Below are positions 28,099 to 37,040 of a DNA stretch of 38,169 nt, piece by piece. Origin of the DNA: an uncultured Pelagibacteraceae bacterium (lineage in GTDB: Bacteria > Pseudomonadota > Alphaproteobacteria > Pelagibacterales > Pelagibacteraceae); assembly GCA_902635795.1 (NCBI GenBank), contig CACPPH010000007.1, forward strand, positions 1 to 38,169, given 5' to 3'. Under the pieces are notes generated by a model that did no database searches, had not been told where the DNA came from, and saw nothing but the letters and a program-made list of their open reading frames with translations. The position numbers were made by a program, and so were the translations under genes. Numbering within the stretch: the first letter of the stretch is position 1; each line of letters starts with the position of its first letter.

Positions 28099-29331
28099 TT
28101 GTTTACAAAAGCAGAGACACTTATTTCTTTCAGAAATTTAAGACCTAAAAAAAAAGAGGGTTTTTTAAAAATTATTTCAATATTTTCTTTCCTAGGAATA
28201 ATGCTCGGAGTAGCTATTTTAATCATTGTGATGTCAGTTATGAACGGTTTCAAAACTGATTTGACAAATAAAATTTTAGGTTTAAATCCCCACATCGTTA
28301 TTCAACCAAATAGTTTTAAAATTGATGATAGCTATATAAATGTTTTAAAAAAAAATTTTGATAATTTAAGTATAAGTAAATCTTATTCTGGTGAAGGCAT
28401 TATAATAAATAACAATAACGCCAAAGGTGTAATTCTAAAAGGAGTAAATAAGAAGGAAAGAAATATAATCGAGTTTTTTAAAAATTATACTACTGACGGA
28501 AATATAAAAAATTTTGAGGCAAATAGTGTTTTTATTGGATCAGAACTTTCTTATAATTTAAATTTAAAAAAAGGAGATAATATAAGTCTAATGTCATCTG
28601 CTTTTATAGCTACACCGTTAGGTAGCTTACCAAAACAGGAAAATTTTAAAGTTGCTGGAGTTTTTAGTACCGGGTTTGTTGAATTTGATCACAATATAAT
28701 TTATCTAAATATTAATGACGTGCTTTCAATTTTTGACAAAGAAAATTCAGATCAAAATATAGAAATATATTTAGAAAATCCATTAGATGCAAATTCTTAC
28801 AAAGAAGAAATTCAAAAGATAAATCAAAATTATTTTATTTATACTTGGTCTGATTTAAATAAGTCTTTATTTAGTGCATTAAAAGTAGAGAGAAACGTCA
28901 TGTTTATAATATTATCTTTGATAGTTGTTGTTGCAACATTTAATATTATATCCGGTTTAACAATATTAATAAAAAATAAAACCAAAGAAATAGCTATTCT
29001 TAAAACACTTGGTTTGAGCAATAATTCTATTAAAAAAACTTTTTTCTTAACGGGATTAACAATTGGTTTTTTCGCTACCTTAAGTGGTATTATTTTGGGA
29101 ACTCTAGTTGCAATTAATATTGAACAAATTAGAATTTTTTTATCTGTTATATTTAATTTAGAGATATTCCCATCTGATATTTATTTTTTAGAAAAACTAC
29201 CAAGTGAAATTAACGTAAGTTCAATTTTAATTATTTTTTTCATTTCATTATTAATTTCAGCGATTTCATCATACTTACCCGCAATGAAAATTTCAAAAAT
29301 GAACACTTTTAGAGCGCTTAGATATGAATAA
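28099..29331 (+). CDS. lolC: Lipoprotein-releasing system permease LolC/LolE
   Basis: Inner-membrane permease of the LolCDE ABC transporter that extracts lipoproteins for transfer to LolA. The 410 residues have one N-terminal transmembrane helix (about 28-48), a large periplasmic domain, and three C-terminal helices (about 267-290, 313-345, 373-395), the MacB/FtsX-type layout. The start is TTG (28099); the first in-frame ATG, at 28201, falls inside the first helix, so the TTG is needed. Only one permease gene precedes lolD here, so a homodimer of this protein would replace LolC plus LolE. Confidence 0.92.
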   Translation: MFTKAETLISFRNLRPKKKEGFLKIISIFSFLGIMLGVAILIIVMSVMNGFKTDLTNKILGLNPHIVIQPNSFKIDDSYINVLKKNFDNLSISKSYSGEGIIINNNNAKGVILKGVNKKERNIIEFFKNYTTDGNIKNFEANSVFIGSELSYNLNLKKGDNISLMSSAFIATPLGSLPKQENFKVAGVFSTGFVEFDHNIIYLNINDVLSIFDKENSDQNIEIYLENPLDANSYKEEIQKINQNYFIYTWSDLNKSLFSALKVERNVMFIILSLIVVVATFNIISGLTILIKNKTKEIAILKTLGLSNNSIKKTFFLTGLTIGFFATLSGIILGTLVAINIEQIRIFLSVIFNLEIFPSDIYFLEKLPSEINVSSILIIFFISLLISAISSYLPAMKISKMNTFRALRYE

Positions 29332-30013
29332 AATTTTACTAGAAACCAGTAATTTAAAAAAATGTTTTGAACATAATAGTGGTACTATCACACTTTTTGA
29401 TAACTTAAATTTAAAAGTTAGCGAAGGAGAACTTGTAGCACTTGTTGGCCCCTCGGGTTCAGGAAAATCTTCATTGCTTCATTTGTTAGCCCTTCTTGAT
29501 GAGCCAACTAAAGGAAAAATAATTTTAGAAAGAAAAGAAACAAAAAATCTCTCAGATAAACAAAAAGATTTCATAAGGAGAAAAAGTGTTTCCATCATCT
29601 TTCAAGATAATAATTTACTAACAGATTTTACAGCCAAAGAAAATGTAATGATGCCTTTAATAATAAGAGGAGAAAAAAAAAAAATTATCTCAGAAAAAGC
29701 TGAAAAAATTTTAAAACAGGTAAAGATTTTTAATAGGTCAAACCATTTTCCCAACGAACTTTCTGGAGGTGAACAACAAAGAATAGCAATCGCAAGGGCT
29801 TTAATTGCAGAAACTAAACTAATTTTAGCTGATGAGCCAACAGGTAATTTAGATTTTAAAACTTCAGAGGAAATCTTCTCACTCTTTTTGAAATTAAAAA
29901 AATTAAAAAAAACAGTTATCTTTGCAACTCATAATAGAGAACTTGCCAACAGGGCTGATTACAAGTTGTTTATTTCCCAAGGTAATATAAAACGAGTAAA
30001 TGCTCGTAGCTGA
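29324..30013 (+). CDS. lolD: Lipoprotein-releasing system ATP-binding protein LolD
   Basis: ABC ATPase powering lipoprotein release. The 229 residues have Walker A GPSGSGKS at 42-49, the LSGGEQQRIAIARAL signature near 147-161, Walker B LILADEPTGNLD, and a switch histidine in ATHNRE. It overlaps the permease gene by eight bases and dnaE by 14. An A12 run (29673-29684) encodes lysines in frame. Confidence 0.96.
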   Translation: MNKILLETSNLKKCFEHNSGTITLFDNLNLKVSEGELVALVGPSGSGKSSLLHLLALLDEPTKGKIILERKETKNLSDKQKDFIRRKSVSIIFQDNNLLTDFTAKENVMMPLIIRGEKKKIISEKAEKILKQVKIFNRSNHFPNELSGGEQQRIAIARALIAETKLILADEPTGNLDFKTSEEIFSLFLKLKKLKKTVIFATHNRELANRADYKLFISQGNIKRVNARS

Positions 30014-33000
30014 AAAAAAATTTAATAATATTAAAATTCATACTCAGTATTCTATTTGTGAAGGAGCAATCAAAATAGATGAATTAGCAGATTATTGTAA
30101 ATCTAACAAAATACCTTCTCTGGGTCTTGCAGATAGCTATAATTTATGTGGGGCATTAGAATTTTCTGAGAAGTTATCTAAAGTCGGTACCCAACCGATT
30201 ATTGGTTCTCAAATAAATCTTAAAGCTCATAATACAGTTGGAAAAATAACATTATATGCAAAATCAGAACTAGGGTACAAAAATCTTACAAAACTATCTT
30301 CTCTGAGCTATCTAAAAAATAAAGAAAACGAGGAACCCGCATGTGAAGTTGAAGACTTAATTAAAAACCACGAAGATTTAATTTTTCTAACTGGAAGCCA
30401 TAGAGATTTCTTTGGAAAACTTTTTAAAGTTAACAAATTAAAAGATATTAATGAATTAATTAATCTATTAAATGACTATTTTGAAGATCGAATTTATATT
30501 GAAATTCAAAGACATAATGAAAGTGGTGAAAAAAATTTTGAAAATTATTTATTAAATATATCAAAATCTTTAAATATTCCTATTATTGCAACCCAAGAAG
30601 TTTTTTATCTTAAAGAGGAAATGTACGAAGCTCATGACGCTTTAACATGTATAGGTGATAAAAAATTTATAGAAGATAAAAATAGATTTAAATTTAGTAA
30701 TCAACATTATTTAAAAAAAAATGAGGAATTATCAATTTTATATTCAGATATACCCGAGGCTTTAGAAAATAACTATAATTTTCATTTAAGGTTTAATTTT
30801 AAACCAAAAAAATCAAAACCTATTTTGCCATCAGTCACTAATAATCTAAGTAAAACACCAGAGGATGAATTAACCCATCTAGCTTTTGAGGGTCTTGAAA
30901 ATAGATTAAAAGATTTTGTATTTAAAAAAAACCAATTAAAGAATAAAGAAGAAATCAAGAATATATATTCTGATAGATTAAAACATGAGATAAACATAAT
31001 AAACTCAATGGATTATGCCAGTTATTTTTTAATTGTATCAGACTACATTAAATGGGCCAAAAAAAATTCTATTCCAGTAGGTCCAGGCAGAGGATCTGGT
31101 GCGGGTTCACTGGTAGCATATAGTTTAGATATTACAGATCTTGATCCAATCGAATATGACTTGATTTTTGAAAGGTTTTTAAATCCAGATAGAATTTCGA
31201 TGCCAGATTTTGATATAGATTTTTGTGAGGATAAAAGAGATCTAGTTTTTGCTTATTTAAAGGAAAAATATAAAGATGGTGTAGCTCACATTATAACATT
31301 TGGAAAGCTCAAGGCTAGGATGGTGTTGAGGGATGTAGGGAGAGTACTAGGTTTATCCTATGGACACGTTGATAGAATTTGCAAAATGGTCCCATTCGAT
31401 CCATCAAGACCTCTATCTTTGCAAGAATCTATTGACAGAGAACCCAGATTTAAAGAAGAGGTAAAGAATAACTTAAAGGTTCAAAAGTTACTTGAGTTGT
31501 CATTAAAATTAGAGGGTTTAAATAGAAATATGGCCACACATGCTGCAGGAGTTGTCATAGCAGGAGATAAATTAGCTGAACAATTTCCCCTATATATGGA
31601 CCATAGTTCAAATCTTATCTTGCCTTCTACACAATTTGATATGTATTCATCCGAGAACGCTGGATTAGTAAAATTTGATTTACTTGGTCTTAAAACATTA
31701 ACTGTAATAGATAAGACTTTAAAAAGGTTAAAGGCAAAAAATTTAAATCTTGATTTAACCAAAATTAATCAAAACGATGAAAAAGTCTTTTCTTTACTTT
31801 CAACTGGTGAAACAACAGGCTTATTTCAATTAGAGAGCGCAGGTATGAGAGAGGCCATAAAACAAATGAAACCAAACAAATTTGACGATATAATTGCCTT
31901 GGTAGCTTTATACAGACCAGGCCCGATGAGCAACATTCCAATCTATAACGATTGTAAAAATGGGTTGAAAGAACCAGACTATATACATCCAACTTTAAAA
32001 AAAATCCTTGAACCAACTTACGGAATAATTATTTATCAAGAACAGGTTATGCAAATAGCACAAACATTAGCAGGATTCACAGCAGGTGAGGCAGATATTT
32101 TAAGACGAGCAATGGGTAAGAAAAAAAAAGCAGAACTTGATAAGCAAAAAGAGAGATTTATTAATGGGGCAATTAATAATGGCATCACAAAAGATGTGGC
32201 TAACTTTGTTTTTACAAAAATCGAACCATTTGCACAATATGGTTTTAATAAAAGCCATGCAGCTGCCTACGCGCTAATTGCTTACCAAACAGCATATCTT
32301 AAAACCTATTATAAAGAAGATTTTATCGCAGCTACCATGTCAACAGAATTAACAAATTCATCAAAATTGAGAGAGTTTGTTGAAGAATTAAAAAGATTAA
32401 AAGTTGAAATTATTAGACCTTCAATTAACAAATGTTTCGCTGAATTTAAATCAATAGATGGGAAGATTTATTATGGTTTAGGTGCTATCAAAAATGTTGG
32501 TTTTGAAGCTGTAGGCAATATTATAAAAGAAAGAGAAAAAAATGGTAAATACAAATCATTTAGCGATTTTATTAATAGGGTAAATGATAAAGATGTAAAT
32601 AAACTGCAGTTAGAGGGCTTAACTAAAGCGGGAGCATTTGATGAATTTACGAAAGATAGAGGAAAAATTTTTCAGTCAATACCTAAAATTTTACAACAAA
32701 TAAAAAATGCAAATGACGAGAAAGATAGCAAACAAAGCAGTCTATTTGGTGGTAAAAGTTCTACAAGTGAGGAATTTGAGTTTTTAGACTCAAGTAATTG
32801 GACCCAAAAAGAAATTTTAATTGAGGAATTTAAATCTTTGGGATTTTATATTTCTGACCATCCATTAAATGAATATGAAGAAATTTTTAATCAATTAAAT
32901 ATTATTTCTTACGAAAATTTTTTTAATAATGAATTAAATGAAGGTTTGGTAGCAGGTACGATTATGTCAATTCAAGAAAAAAAAAGTGCTAAAGGAACAC

Positions 33001-33416
33001 CTTACGCAATTATTAAATTTAGTGACAAAAAAAGAGAATTTGAGTTGTTTCTTTTTTCAGAATTGCTAGTAAATAATAGGGAGAAATTAAAAGAGTCAGA
33101 ATCATTTATTCTTACCCTTCAAAAAGATAAAGCTACTACTGATAATACAAAAAGGAGAATTAATATAAAAAAAATAGTAAGTTTGGAGAACTTAATAAGT
33201 CAACCTTATTCTAAAGTTACGATTGAATTAAAGGATGATTTAAAGATTAATGAAATTAAAGAAATTTTATCTAAAAGTGGAAAAACAAAAATCAATTTAA
33301 TTGTAAAAAATAAAAATAAAAAAGCATATTACAGTCTCGAAAGTGACAGAAAATTTGATTTGAAGGATTTAAAGGCGTTAAAAGCTAAGGAATACGTAGC
33401 AAAAATATCAGTATAG
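30000..33416 (+). CDS. dnaE: DNA polymerase III subunit alpha
   Basis: Replicative polymerase catalytic subunit. The 1138 residues run: PHP domain (KIHTQYSICEGAI at the N-terminus), palm with the catalytic aspartates Asp403 and Asp405 (MPDFDIDF) and Asp560 (KFDLLGLKTLTVID), PGRGSGAGSLV, fingers (YQEQVMQIAQ and RRAMGKKK), helix-hairpin-helix region, and an OB-fold near 985-1060 (GLVAGTIMSIQEKKS). The length is close to other DnaE1 proteins. ATG 30000 overlaps the lolD end. It is the last gene of the long co-directional run before the rpsB leader. Confidence 0.97.
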   Translation: MLVAEKKFNNIKIHTQYSICEGAIKIDELADYCKSNKIPSLGLADSYNLCGALEFSEKLSKVGTQPIIGSQINLKAHNTVGKITLYAKSELGYKNLTKLSSLSYLKNKENEEPACEVEDLIKNHEDLIFLTGSHRDFFGKLFKVNKLKDINELINLLNDYFEDRIYIEIQRHNESGEKNFENYLLNISKSLNIPIIATQEVFYLKEEMYEAHDALTCIGDKKFIEDKNRFKFSNQHYLKKNEELSILYSDIPEALENNYNFHLRFNFKPKKSKPILPSVTNNLSKTPEDELTHLAFEGLENRLKDFVFKKNQLKNKEEIKNIYSDRLKHEINIINSMDYASYFLIVSDYIKWAKKNSIPVGPGRGSGAGSLVAYSLDITDLDPIEYDLIFERFLNPDRISMPDFDIDFCEDKRDLVFAYLKEKYKDGVAHIITFGKLKARMVLRDVGRVLGLSYGHVDRICKMVPFDPSRPLSLQESIDREPRFKEEVKNNLKVQKLLELSLKLEGLNRNMATHAAGVVIAGDKLAEQFPLYMDHSSNLILPSTQFDMYSSENAGLVKFDLLGLKTLTVIDKTLKRLKAKNLNLDLTKINQNDEKVFSLLSTGETTGLFQLESAGMREAIKQMKPNKFDDIIALVALYRPGPMSNIPIYNDCKNGLKEPDYIHPTLKKILEPTYGIIIYQEQVMQIAQTLAGFTAGEADILRRAMGKKKKAELDKQKERFINGAINNGITKDVANFVFTKIEPFAQYGFNKSHAAAYALIAYQTAYLKTYYKEDFIAATMSTELTNSSKLREFVEELKRLKVEIIRPSINKCFAEFKSIDGKIYYGLGAIKNVGFEAVGNIIKEREKNGKYKSFSDFINRVNDKDVNKLQLEGLTKAGAFDEFTKDRGKIFQSIPKILQQIKNANDEKDSKQSSLFGGKSSTSEEFEFLDSSNWTQKEILIEEFKSLGFYISDHPLNEYEEIFNQLNIISYENFFNNELNEGLVAGTIMSIQEKKSAKGTPYAIIKFSDKKREFELFLFSELLVNNREKLKESESFILTLQKDKATTDNTKRRINIKKIVSLENLISQPYSKVTIELKDDLKINEIKEILSKSGKTKINLIVKNKNKKAYYSLESDRKFDLKDLKALKAKEYVAKISV

Positions 33417-33420
33417 AGTA

Positions 33421-33448
33421 TTGATTTTTTAAAATGATTGTATATATC
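33421..33448 (+). promoter_or_regulatory. Possible promoter of rpsB-tsf
   Basis: TTGATT (33421-33426) with a 16-base spacer to TATATC (33443-33448) is a modest sigma-70 match. The predicted start near 33455 would fall just before the structured leader, which makes positional sense. The flanking ATTGAT/ATCAAT can also pair, so a weak dnaE end structure cannot be excluded. Confidence 0.33.
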
Positions 33449-33460
33449 AATGCTTAATTA

Positions 33461-33536
33461 CGCACACAGTTTCAAGGGTGGTTCCCTACCGGTCCATAAA
33501 TTTGGAATTACTGTGGTGGTTTAACCGGAAAAAAAT
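33461..33536 (+). promoter_or_regulatory. Structured 5' leader of rpsB, candidate S2 autoregulatory element
   Basis: This stretch is richer in G and C than its surroundings and packed with complementary segments. CACAGT (33465-33470) pairs with ACTGTG (33510-33515) as a closing stem. Inside it, AGGG/CCCT (33475-33478 with 33484-33487) makes a hairpin with loop TGGTT, and TCCA/TGGA (33493-33496 with 33503-33506) a second. Loop bases GGTT (33480-33483) can pair with AACC (33523-33526) next to the start codon, a possible pseudoknot; CCGGT (33489-33493) with ACCGG (33524-33528) is a competing pairing. Ribosomal protein S2 is known to regulate rpsB-tsf through its leader in gammaproteobacteria, and structured rpsB leaders have, as I recall, been proposed in Pelagibacter. 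The function here is inferred. Confidence 0.6.
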
Positions 33537-34280
33537 ATGAATGTACCAAAAGTAGATATAAAACAGCTATTAGAAGCAGGTGTTCATCTAGGGCATAAAA
33601 CTTTAAGATGGAATCCAAAGATGAAAAAGTTCATCTTCGGAGAGAAAAATTCGATTCACATTATTGATCTAACTCAAACGGTAGAATTTATTAAAAGTGC
33701 ATTAACTGAAGTACACAAAGTTATTTCAAGCGGAGGAAAATTACTTATCGTATCAACAAAAAAACAAGCCTCAGAACAAGTTAGCGAATTATCAAAAGAA
33801 ACTAACCAATACTATGTCAACTACAGATGGTTAGGCGGAATGTTAACTAATTGGAAAACAATTCAAAATTCAATTAAAAGATTAAAAAAATTAGATGACC
33901 AGTTATCAAAAGAAAATTTAGGTTTCACAAAAAAAGAAATTATAAAATTTGGCAAAGAGCGAGAAAAATTACAGCGATCACTCGGCGGTATATCTGAAAT
34001 GAAAAAACCTCCAGAATTAATCTTCATTATAGATACGAATATTGAGTCACTAGCTGTAGCAGAAGCTAAAAAATTAGGAATTCCAATTATTGCAGTCTTA
34101 GATACTAATTCAGACCCTACAGGAATAGAGTTTCCAATACCGGGAAATGATGATGCACGTAGGTCAATAAATCTTTACTGTGAGTTAATCAAAAATACAA
34201 TAAAAGATGCTGAGAAGTTTATTAAATCTCCTAAAGATTCTGAAAATAAAGAAAAGAACACAGATAAAAAAAATAAGTAA
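33537..34280 (+). CDS. rpsB: 30S ribosomal protein S2
   Basis: Small-subunit ribosomal protein, added late in assembly. The 247 residues contain [19 protein letters not shown] at the N-terminus, [12 protein letters not shown], and the [12 protein letters not shown] and [11 protein letters not shown] motifs, with a lysine-rich tail. It has no strong Shine-Dalgarno; the ATG follows an A-rich stretch directly after the structured leader. It is paired with tsf as in nearly all bacteria. Confidence 0.98.
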   Translation: MNVPKVDIKQLLEAGVHLGHKTLRWNPKMKKFIFGEKNSIHIIDLTQTVEFIKSALTEVHKVISSGGKLLIVSTKKQASEQVSELSKETNQYYVNYRWLGGMLTNWKTIQNSIKRLKKLDDQLSKENLGFTKKEIIKFGKEREKLQRSLGGISEMKKPPELIFIIDTNIESLAVAEAKKLGIPIIAVLDTNSDPTGIEFPIPGNDDARRSINLYCELIKNTIKDAEKFIKSPKDSENKEKNTDKKNK

Positions 34281-34297
34281 TTATCAGTAAGAAAGTA

Positions 34298-35164
34298 ATG
34301 TCAAACAAAGATATTTTAGAAAATATAAAAAAATTAAGAGAACTCACTGGTGTTGGTTTTAAAGATTGTAAGTCTGCATTAGACGAAAACAATGGTGACA
34401 TAGAAAAATCTATTGAATACTTGAGAAAGAAAGGAATTGCCAAAGCTTCAAAAAAAATGAGCAGAACAGCTTCAGAGGGTTTAGTTTTAATAAAAGAGGA
34501 CAAAGGTAAAATTTCTGTCTTAGAGATTAATAGCGAAACAGACTTTGTAGCAAAAAATAAAGATTTTATAAATTTTTGCAAAGAACTTTCAGAATTAAAT
34601 TTTTCATGTAGAGGAAAATTAGAAAAATTAAACAATTTAAAGATGAAAAATAATCAATTAGTAAAAGATAATCTTGTGAACTTAATAGCTAAAATTGGTG
34701 AGAAGATTACTATTAGAAGAGCAAAGTTTTTTGATAATGATAAAGGTCATAATTTTTTTTATGTTCACTCAGCATTAGAGAAAAATATTGGCAAAATAAT
34801 ATCAATTGTTAAATTAGAAGGTATATCTAAAGATAAAAATGATGGTTTAGGAAACAAAATTGCAATGCATATCGCTGCAAGTAATCCTTTAGCAATTGAC
34901 AAAGATGGAATTGATAAATCGATAGTAGACAAAGAATTAGAAATTATAAAAGCTGAAATAATCAATTCTGGCAAACCAGTAGATTTAGCTGATAAAATTT
35001 CAAAAGGCAAAATATCAAAATTTTTAAGCGACAATTCTCTTTTAAATCAAATTTGGATTATGGATCCTAAAAAAAAAGTAGCAGATATTTTAAAAGAAAA
35101 CTCATTCGAAAAAGAATTAAAAATTTTAGATTTCGCTAAATTCAAAGTAGGAGAGGGTGTGTAA
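34298..35164 (+). CDS. tsf: Translation elongation factor Ts
   Basis: Guanine-nucleotide exchange factor for EF-Tu. The 288 residues start with an N-terminal UBA-like domain (IKKLRELTGVGFKDCKSAL), contain the conserved SETDFVAKN that contacts EF-Tu, and the MHIAASNPLAI core motif. It follows rpsB by 17 bases. frr, not pyrH, follows three bases after its stop. Confidence 0.97.
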   Translation: MSNKDILENIKKLRELTGVGFKDCKSALDENNGDIEKSIEYLRKKGIAKASKKMSRTASEGLVLIKEDKGKISVLEINSETDFVAKNKDFINFCKELSELNFSCRGKLEKLNNLKMKNNQLVKDNLVNLIAKIGEKITIRRAKFFDNDKGHNFFYVHSALEKNIGKIISIVKLEGISKDKNDGLGNKIAMHIAASNPLAIDKDGIDKSIVDKELEIIKAEIINSGKPVDLADKISKGKISKFLSDNSLLNQIWIMDPKKKVADILKENSFEKELKILDFAKFKVGEGV

Positions 35165-35167
35165 AAT

Positions 35168-35728
35168 ATGAGCAATGAATTTAATGAAAAAAATTTCTCA
35201 ATTAAAATGGATAAAAGTATTCAGGCTTTAAAAAAAGATATTTCAACTCTCAGAACAGGAAGAGCAAATACAAATATGCTTGATACAATTAAAGTAGACG
35301 TATATGGACAATTAATGCCAATTGGCCAGTTGGCGACTGTAAGCGTTCCTGAAGCAAGATTAATTTCAATTCAGGTATGGGATAAAGCCAATATAAATTT
35401 AATTGAGGCTGCGATACAAAAATCTGAATTAGGAATAAACCCACAAACAGATGGTCAAATGATTAGGTTAAGAATTCCTGATCTTACAGAGGAAAGAAGA
35501 AAAGAGCTTATTAAGGTATTAAAAAATATGGGTGAAAAAGGTAAAGTTTCAATACGAAATATAAGAAGAGAAGCAAATGAAGAATTAAAAAAAAAACTCA
35601 AAGATAAAATAATTTCAGAAGATCAAAATAAAAATTTTGAAAAAAATATCCAAAAATTAACAGATACAAATATTGAGAATATTGAGCAAATTTTAAATGG
35701 AAAAGAAAAAGAGATAATCCAAATATGA
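35168..35728 (+). CDS. frr: Ribosome recycling factor
   Basis: Splits post-termination ribosomes together with EF-G. The 186 residues match the family length, with LRTGRANTNMLD, VYGQLMPIGQLATVSVPEAR, LRIPDLTEERRKEL, and VSIRNIRREANEELKK. The gene overlaps uppS by four bases (ATGA). In many bacteria pyrH lies between tsf and frr, but it is absent here. Confidence 0.98.
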   Translation: MSNEFNEKNFSIKMDKSIQALKKDISTLRTGRANTNMLDTIKVDVYGQLMPIGQLATVSVPEARLISIQVWDKANINLIEAAIQKSELGINPQTDGQMIRLRIPDLTEERRKELIKVLKNMGEKGKVSIRNIRREANEELKKKLKDKIISEDQNKNFEKNIQKLTDTNIENIEQILNGKEKEIIQI

Positions 35729-36393
35729 ACAAACTCAACCATATTGCCTTTATAATGGATGGCAATGGCAGGTGGGGAAAAAAAAGGAAAAGAGGAAGAA
35801 ATTTTGGTCACATAAAAGGGGTTAGCGTAGTAAAAAAAATTGTTAATCACTCAATAAAATTAAAGGTACCAATTGTTACATTTTATGTTTTCTCATCTGA
35901 AAATTGGAAAAGACCAAAAAAAGAAATTACCTTTTTATTCAAACTAATAAAAACATATTTTTCAAAAGAAATTCAAAATGTAATATCGCAAGGTATTAGA
36001 ATTAATATTTTAGGAGAAGTAAGTAAACTTTCTCTGGACTTAAGAAAAGTTCTTAAAAAAAGTGAGCTTTTAACCAAAAAAAACAAAAAAATTTTAGTTA
36101 ATTTAGCTATAAACTATGGATCAAAATATGAAATACTCAATGCAGCAAAAAAACTTAAAAATAAAAAAAACTTTAAGGAATTTGAAAAAAATTTGTATAC
36201 AAAAGATATGCCATACCCTGATATTTTAATAAGAACTGGTGGTCACAAAAGATTAAGTAATTTCATGCTATGGCAACTAGCTTATGCTGAATTATTTTTT
36301 TTAAATAAATTATGGCCAGATTTTAATGCAGTAGATTTAAGAAAAATAATAAATGATTTTAAAAAAACTACTAGAAATTTTGGAAATATATAA
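35725..36393 (+). CDS. uppS: Isoprenyl (undecaprenyl) diphosphate synthase
   Basis: cis-Prenyltransferase making the undecaprenyl diphosphate carrier for peptidoglycan and surface glycans. The 222 residues have the active-site IMDGNGRWGKKR (Asp12), the substrate region FYVFSSENWKRP, and the C-terminal PDILIRTGGHKRLSNFMLWQ and ELFF...WPDF motifs. Overlaps with frr and cdsA indicate translational coupling. Confidence 0.97.
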   Translation: MNKLNHIAFIMDGNGRWGKKRKRGRNFGHIKGVSVVKKIVNHSIKLKVPIVTFYVFSSENWKRPKKEITFLFKLIKTYFSKEIQNVISQGIRINILGEVSKLSLDLRKVLKKSELLTKKNKKILVNLAINYGSKYEILNAAKKLKNKKNFKEFEKNLYTKDMPYPDILIRTGGHKRLSNFMLWQLAYAELFFLNKLWPDFNAVDLRKIINDFKKTTRNFGNI

Positions 36394-37040
36394 TGAGTAA
36401 AAATTTTTCTAAGAGAATAAATACATCTCTTTTCTTATTTTTAGTATTATTATTAATGTTTTATTTTTTTCCCGTTTTAGTTTTTGTTTTATTGGTGTTG
36501 AGCGTTATCTCAATTTTAGAATTTATAAATATAATGAGAAAAATAAATAATAATTATTTATTGAATTTTTTTTTAATAATTTTTTTCACAATTTATATTT
36601 TTTCTTTCTGTGTAGCTTTTACCATCTTATCAAATTTTGATTTGTCAAAATTTGTTTTATTTACAATCTTATTAGGATGCGCTGCATCAGATTTAGGTGG
36701 GTATATTTTCGGAAAAACATTTAAAGGGCCAAAACTGACAAAGATAAGTCCTATGAAAACAATTTCAGGTGCAATAGGCTCTTTGATATTAACGACTATT
36801 GTAATTTCAAGTTTAATCTTTTACTTTTCAAACAATTTAAATATAAAAATTATAGCAATTAGCATTTTAATCTCTTTAGCATGTCAAACAGGTGATTTAT
36901 TTTTTTCTTATCTAAAAAGAAAAGCAAAAGTTAAAGATACAAGTAATTTTTTGCCCGGGCATGGAGGTGTTCTTGATAGGATAGACGGTATTATAGTAGG
37001 CGTTCCTGTAGGTTATGTTACGCTAATTTTTTTTAATTAA
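36393..37040 (+). CDS. cdsA: Phosphatidate cytidylyltransferase
   Basis: Makes CDP-diacylglycerol from phosphatidate and CTP, the branch point of phospholipid synthesis, in the inner membrane. The 215 residues contain about six hydrophobic segments and the CTP-transferase signature: SDLGGYIFGKTFKG, KISPMKTISGAIG, then KRKAKVKD and PGHGGVLDRIDG. It is shorter than the E. coli enzyme (about 285), mainly in the N-terminal membrane part, as expected for a streamlined genome. It shares its last base with the dxr start. Confidence 0.95.
   Translation: MSKNFSKRINTSLFLFLVLLLMFYFFPVLVFVLLVLSVISILEFINIMRKINNNYLLNFFLIIFFTIYIFSFCVAFTILSNFDLSKFVLFTILLGCAASDLGGYIFGKTFKGPKLTKISPMKTISGAIGSLILTTIVISSLIFYFSNNLNIKIIAISILISLACQTGDLFFSYLKRKAKVKDTSNFLPGHGGVLDRIDGIIVGVPVGYVTLIFFN

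Noticed and set aside
33419-33452. ATTGAT...ATCAAT inverted repeat after dnaE as an intrinsic terminator
   Set aside because: Short AT-only stem, large loop and no T-tract after it; a promoter reading is at least as likely.
34231-34635. 134-codon minus-strand open frame across the rpsB-tsf junction
   Set aside because: Phe/Ser-rich antisense of lysine-rich coding sequence, no family features and no promoter.
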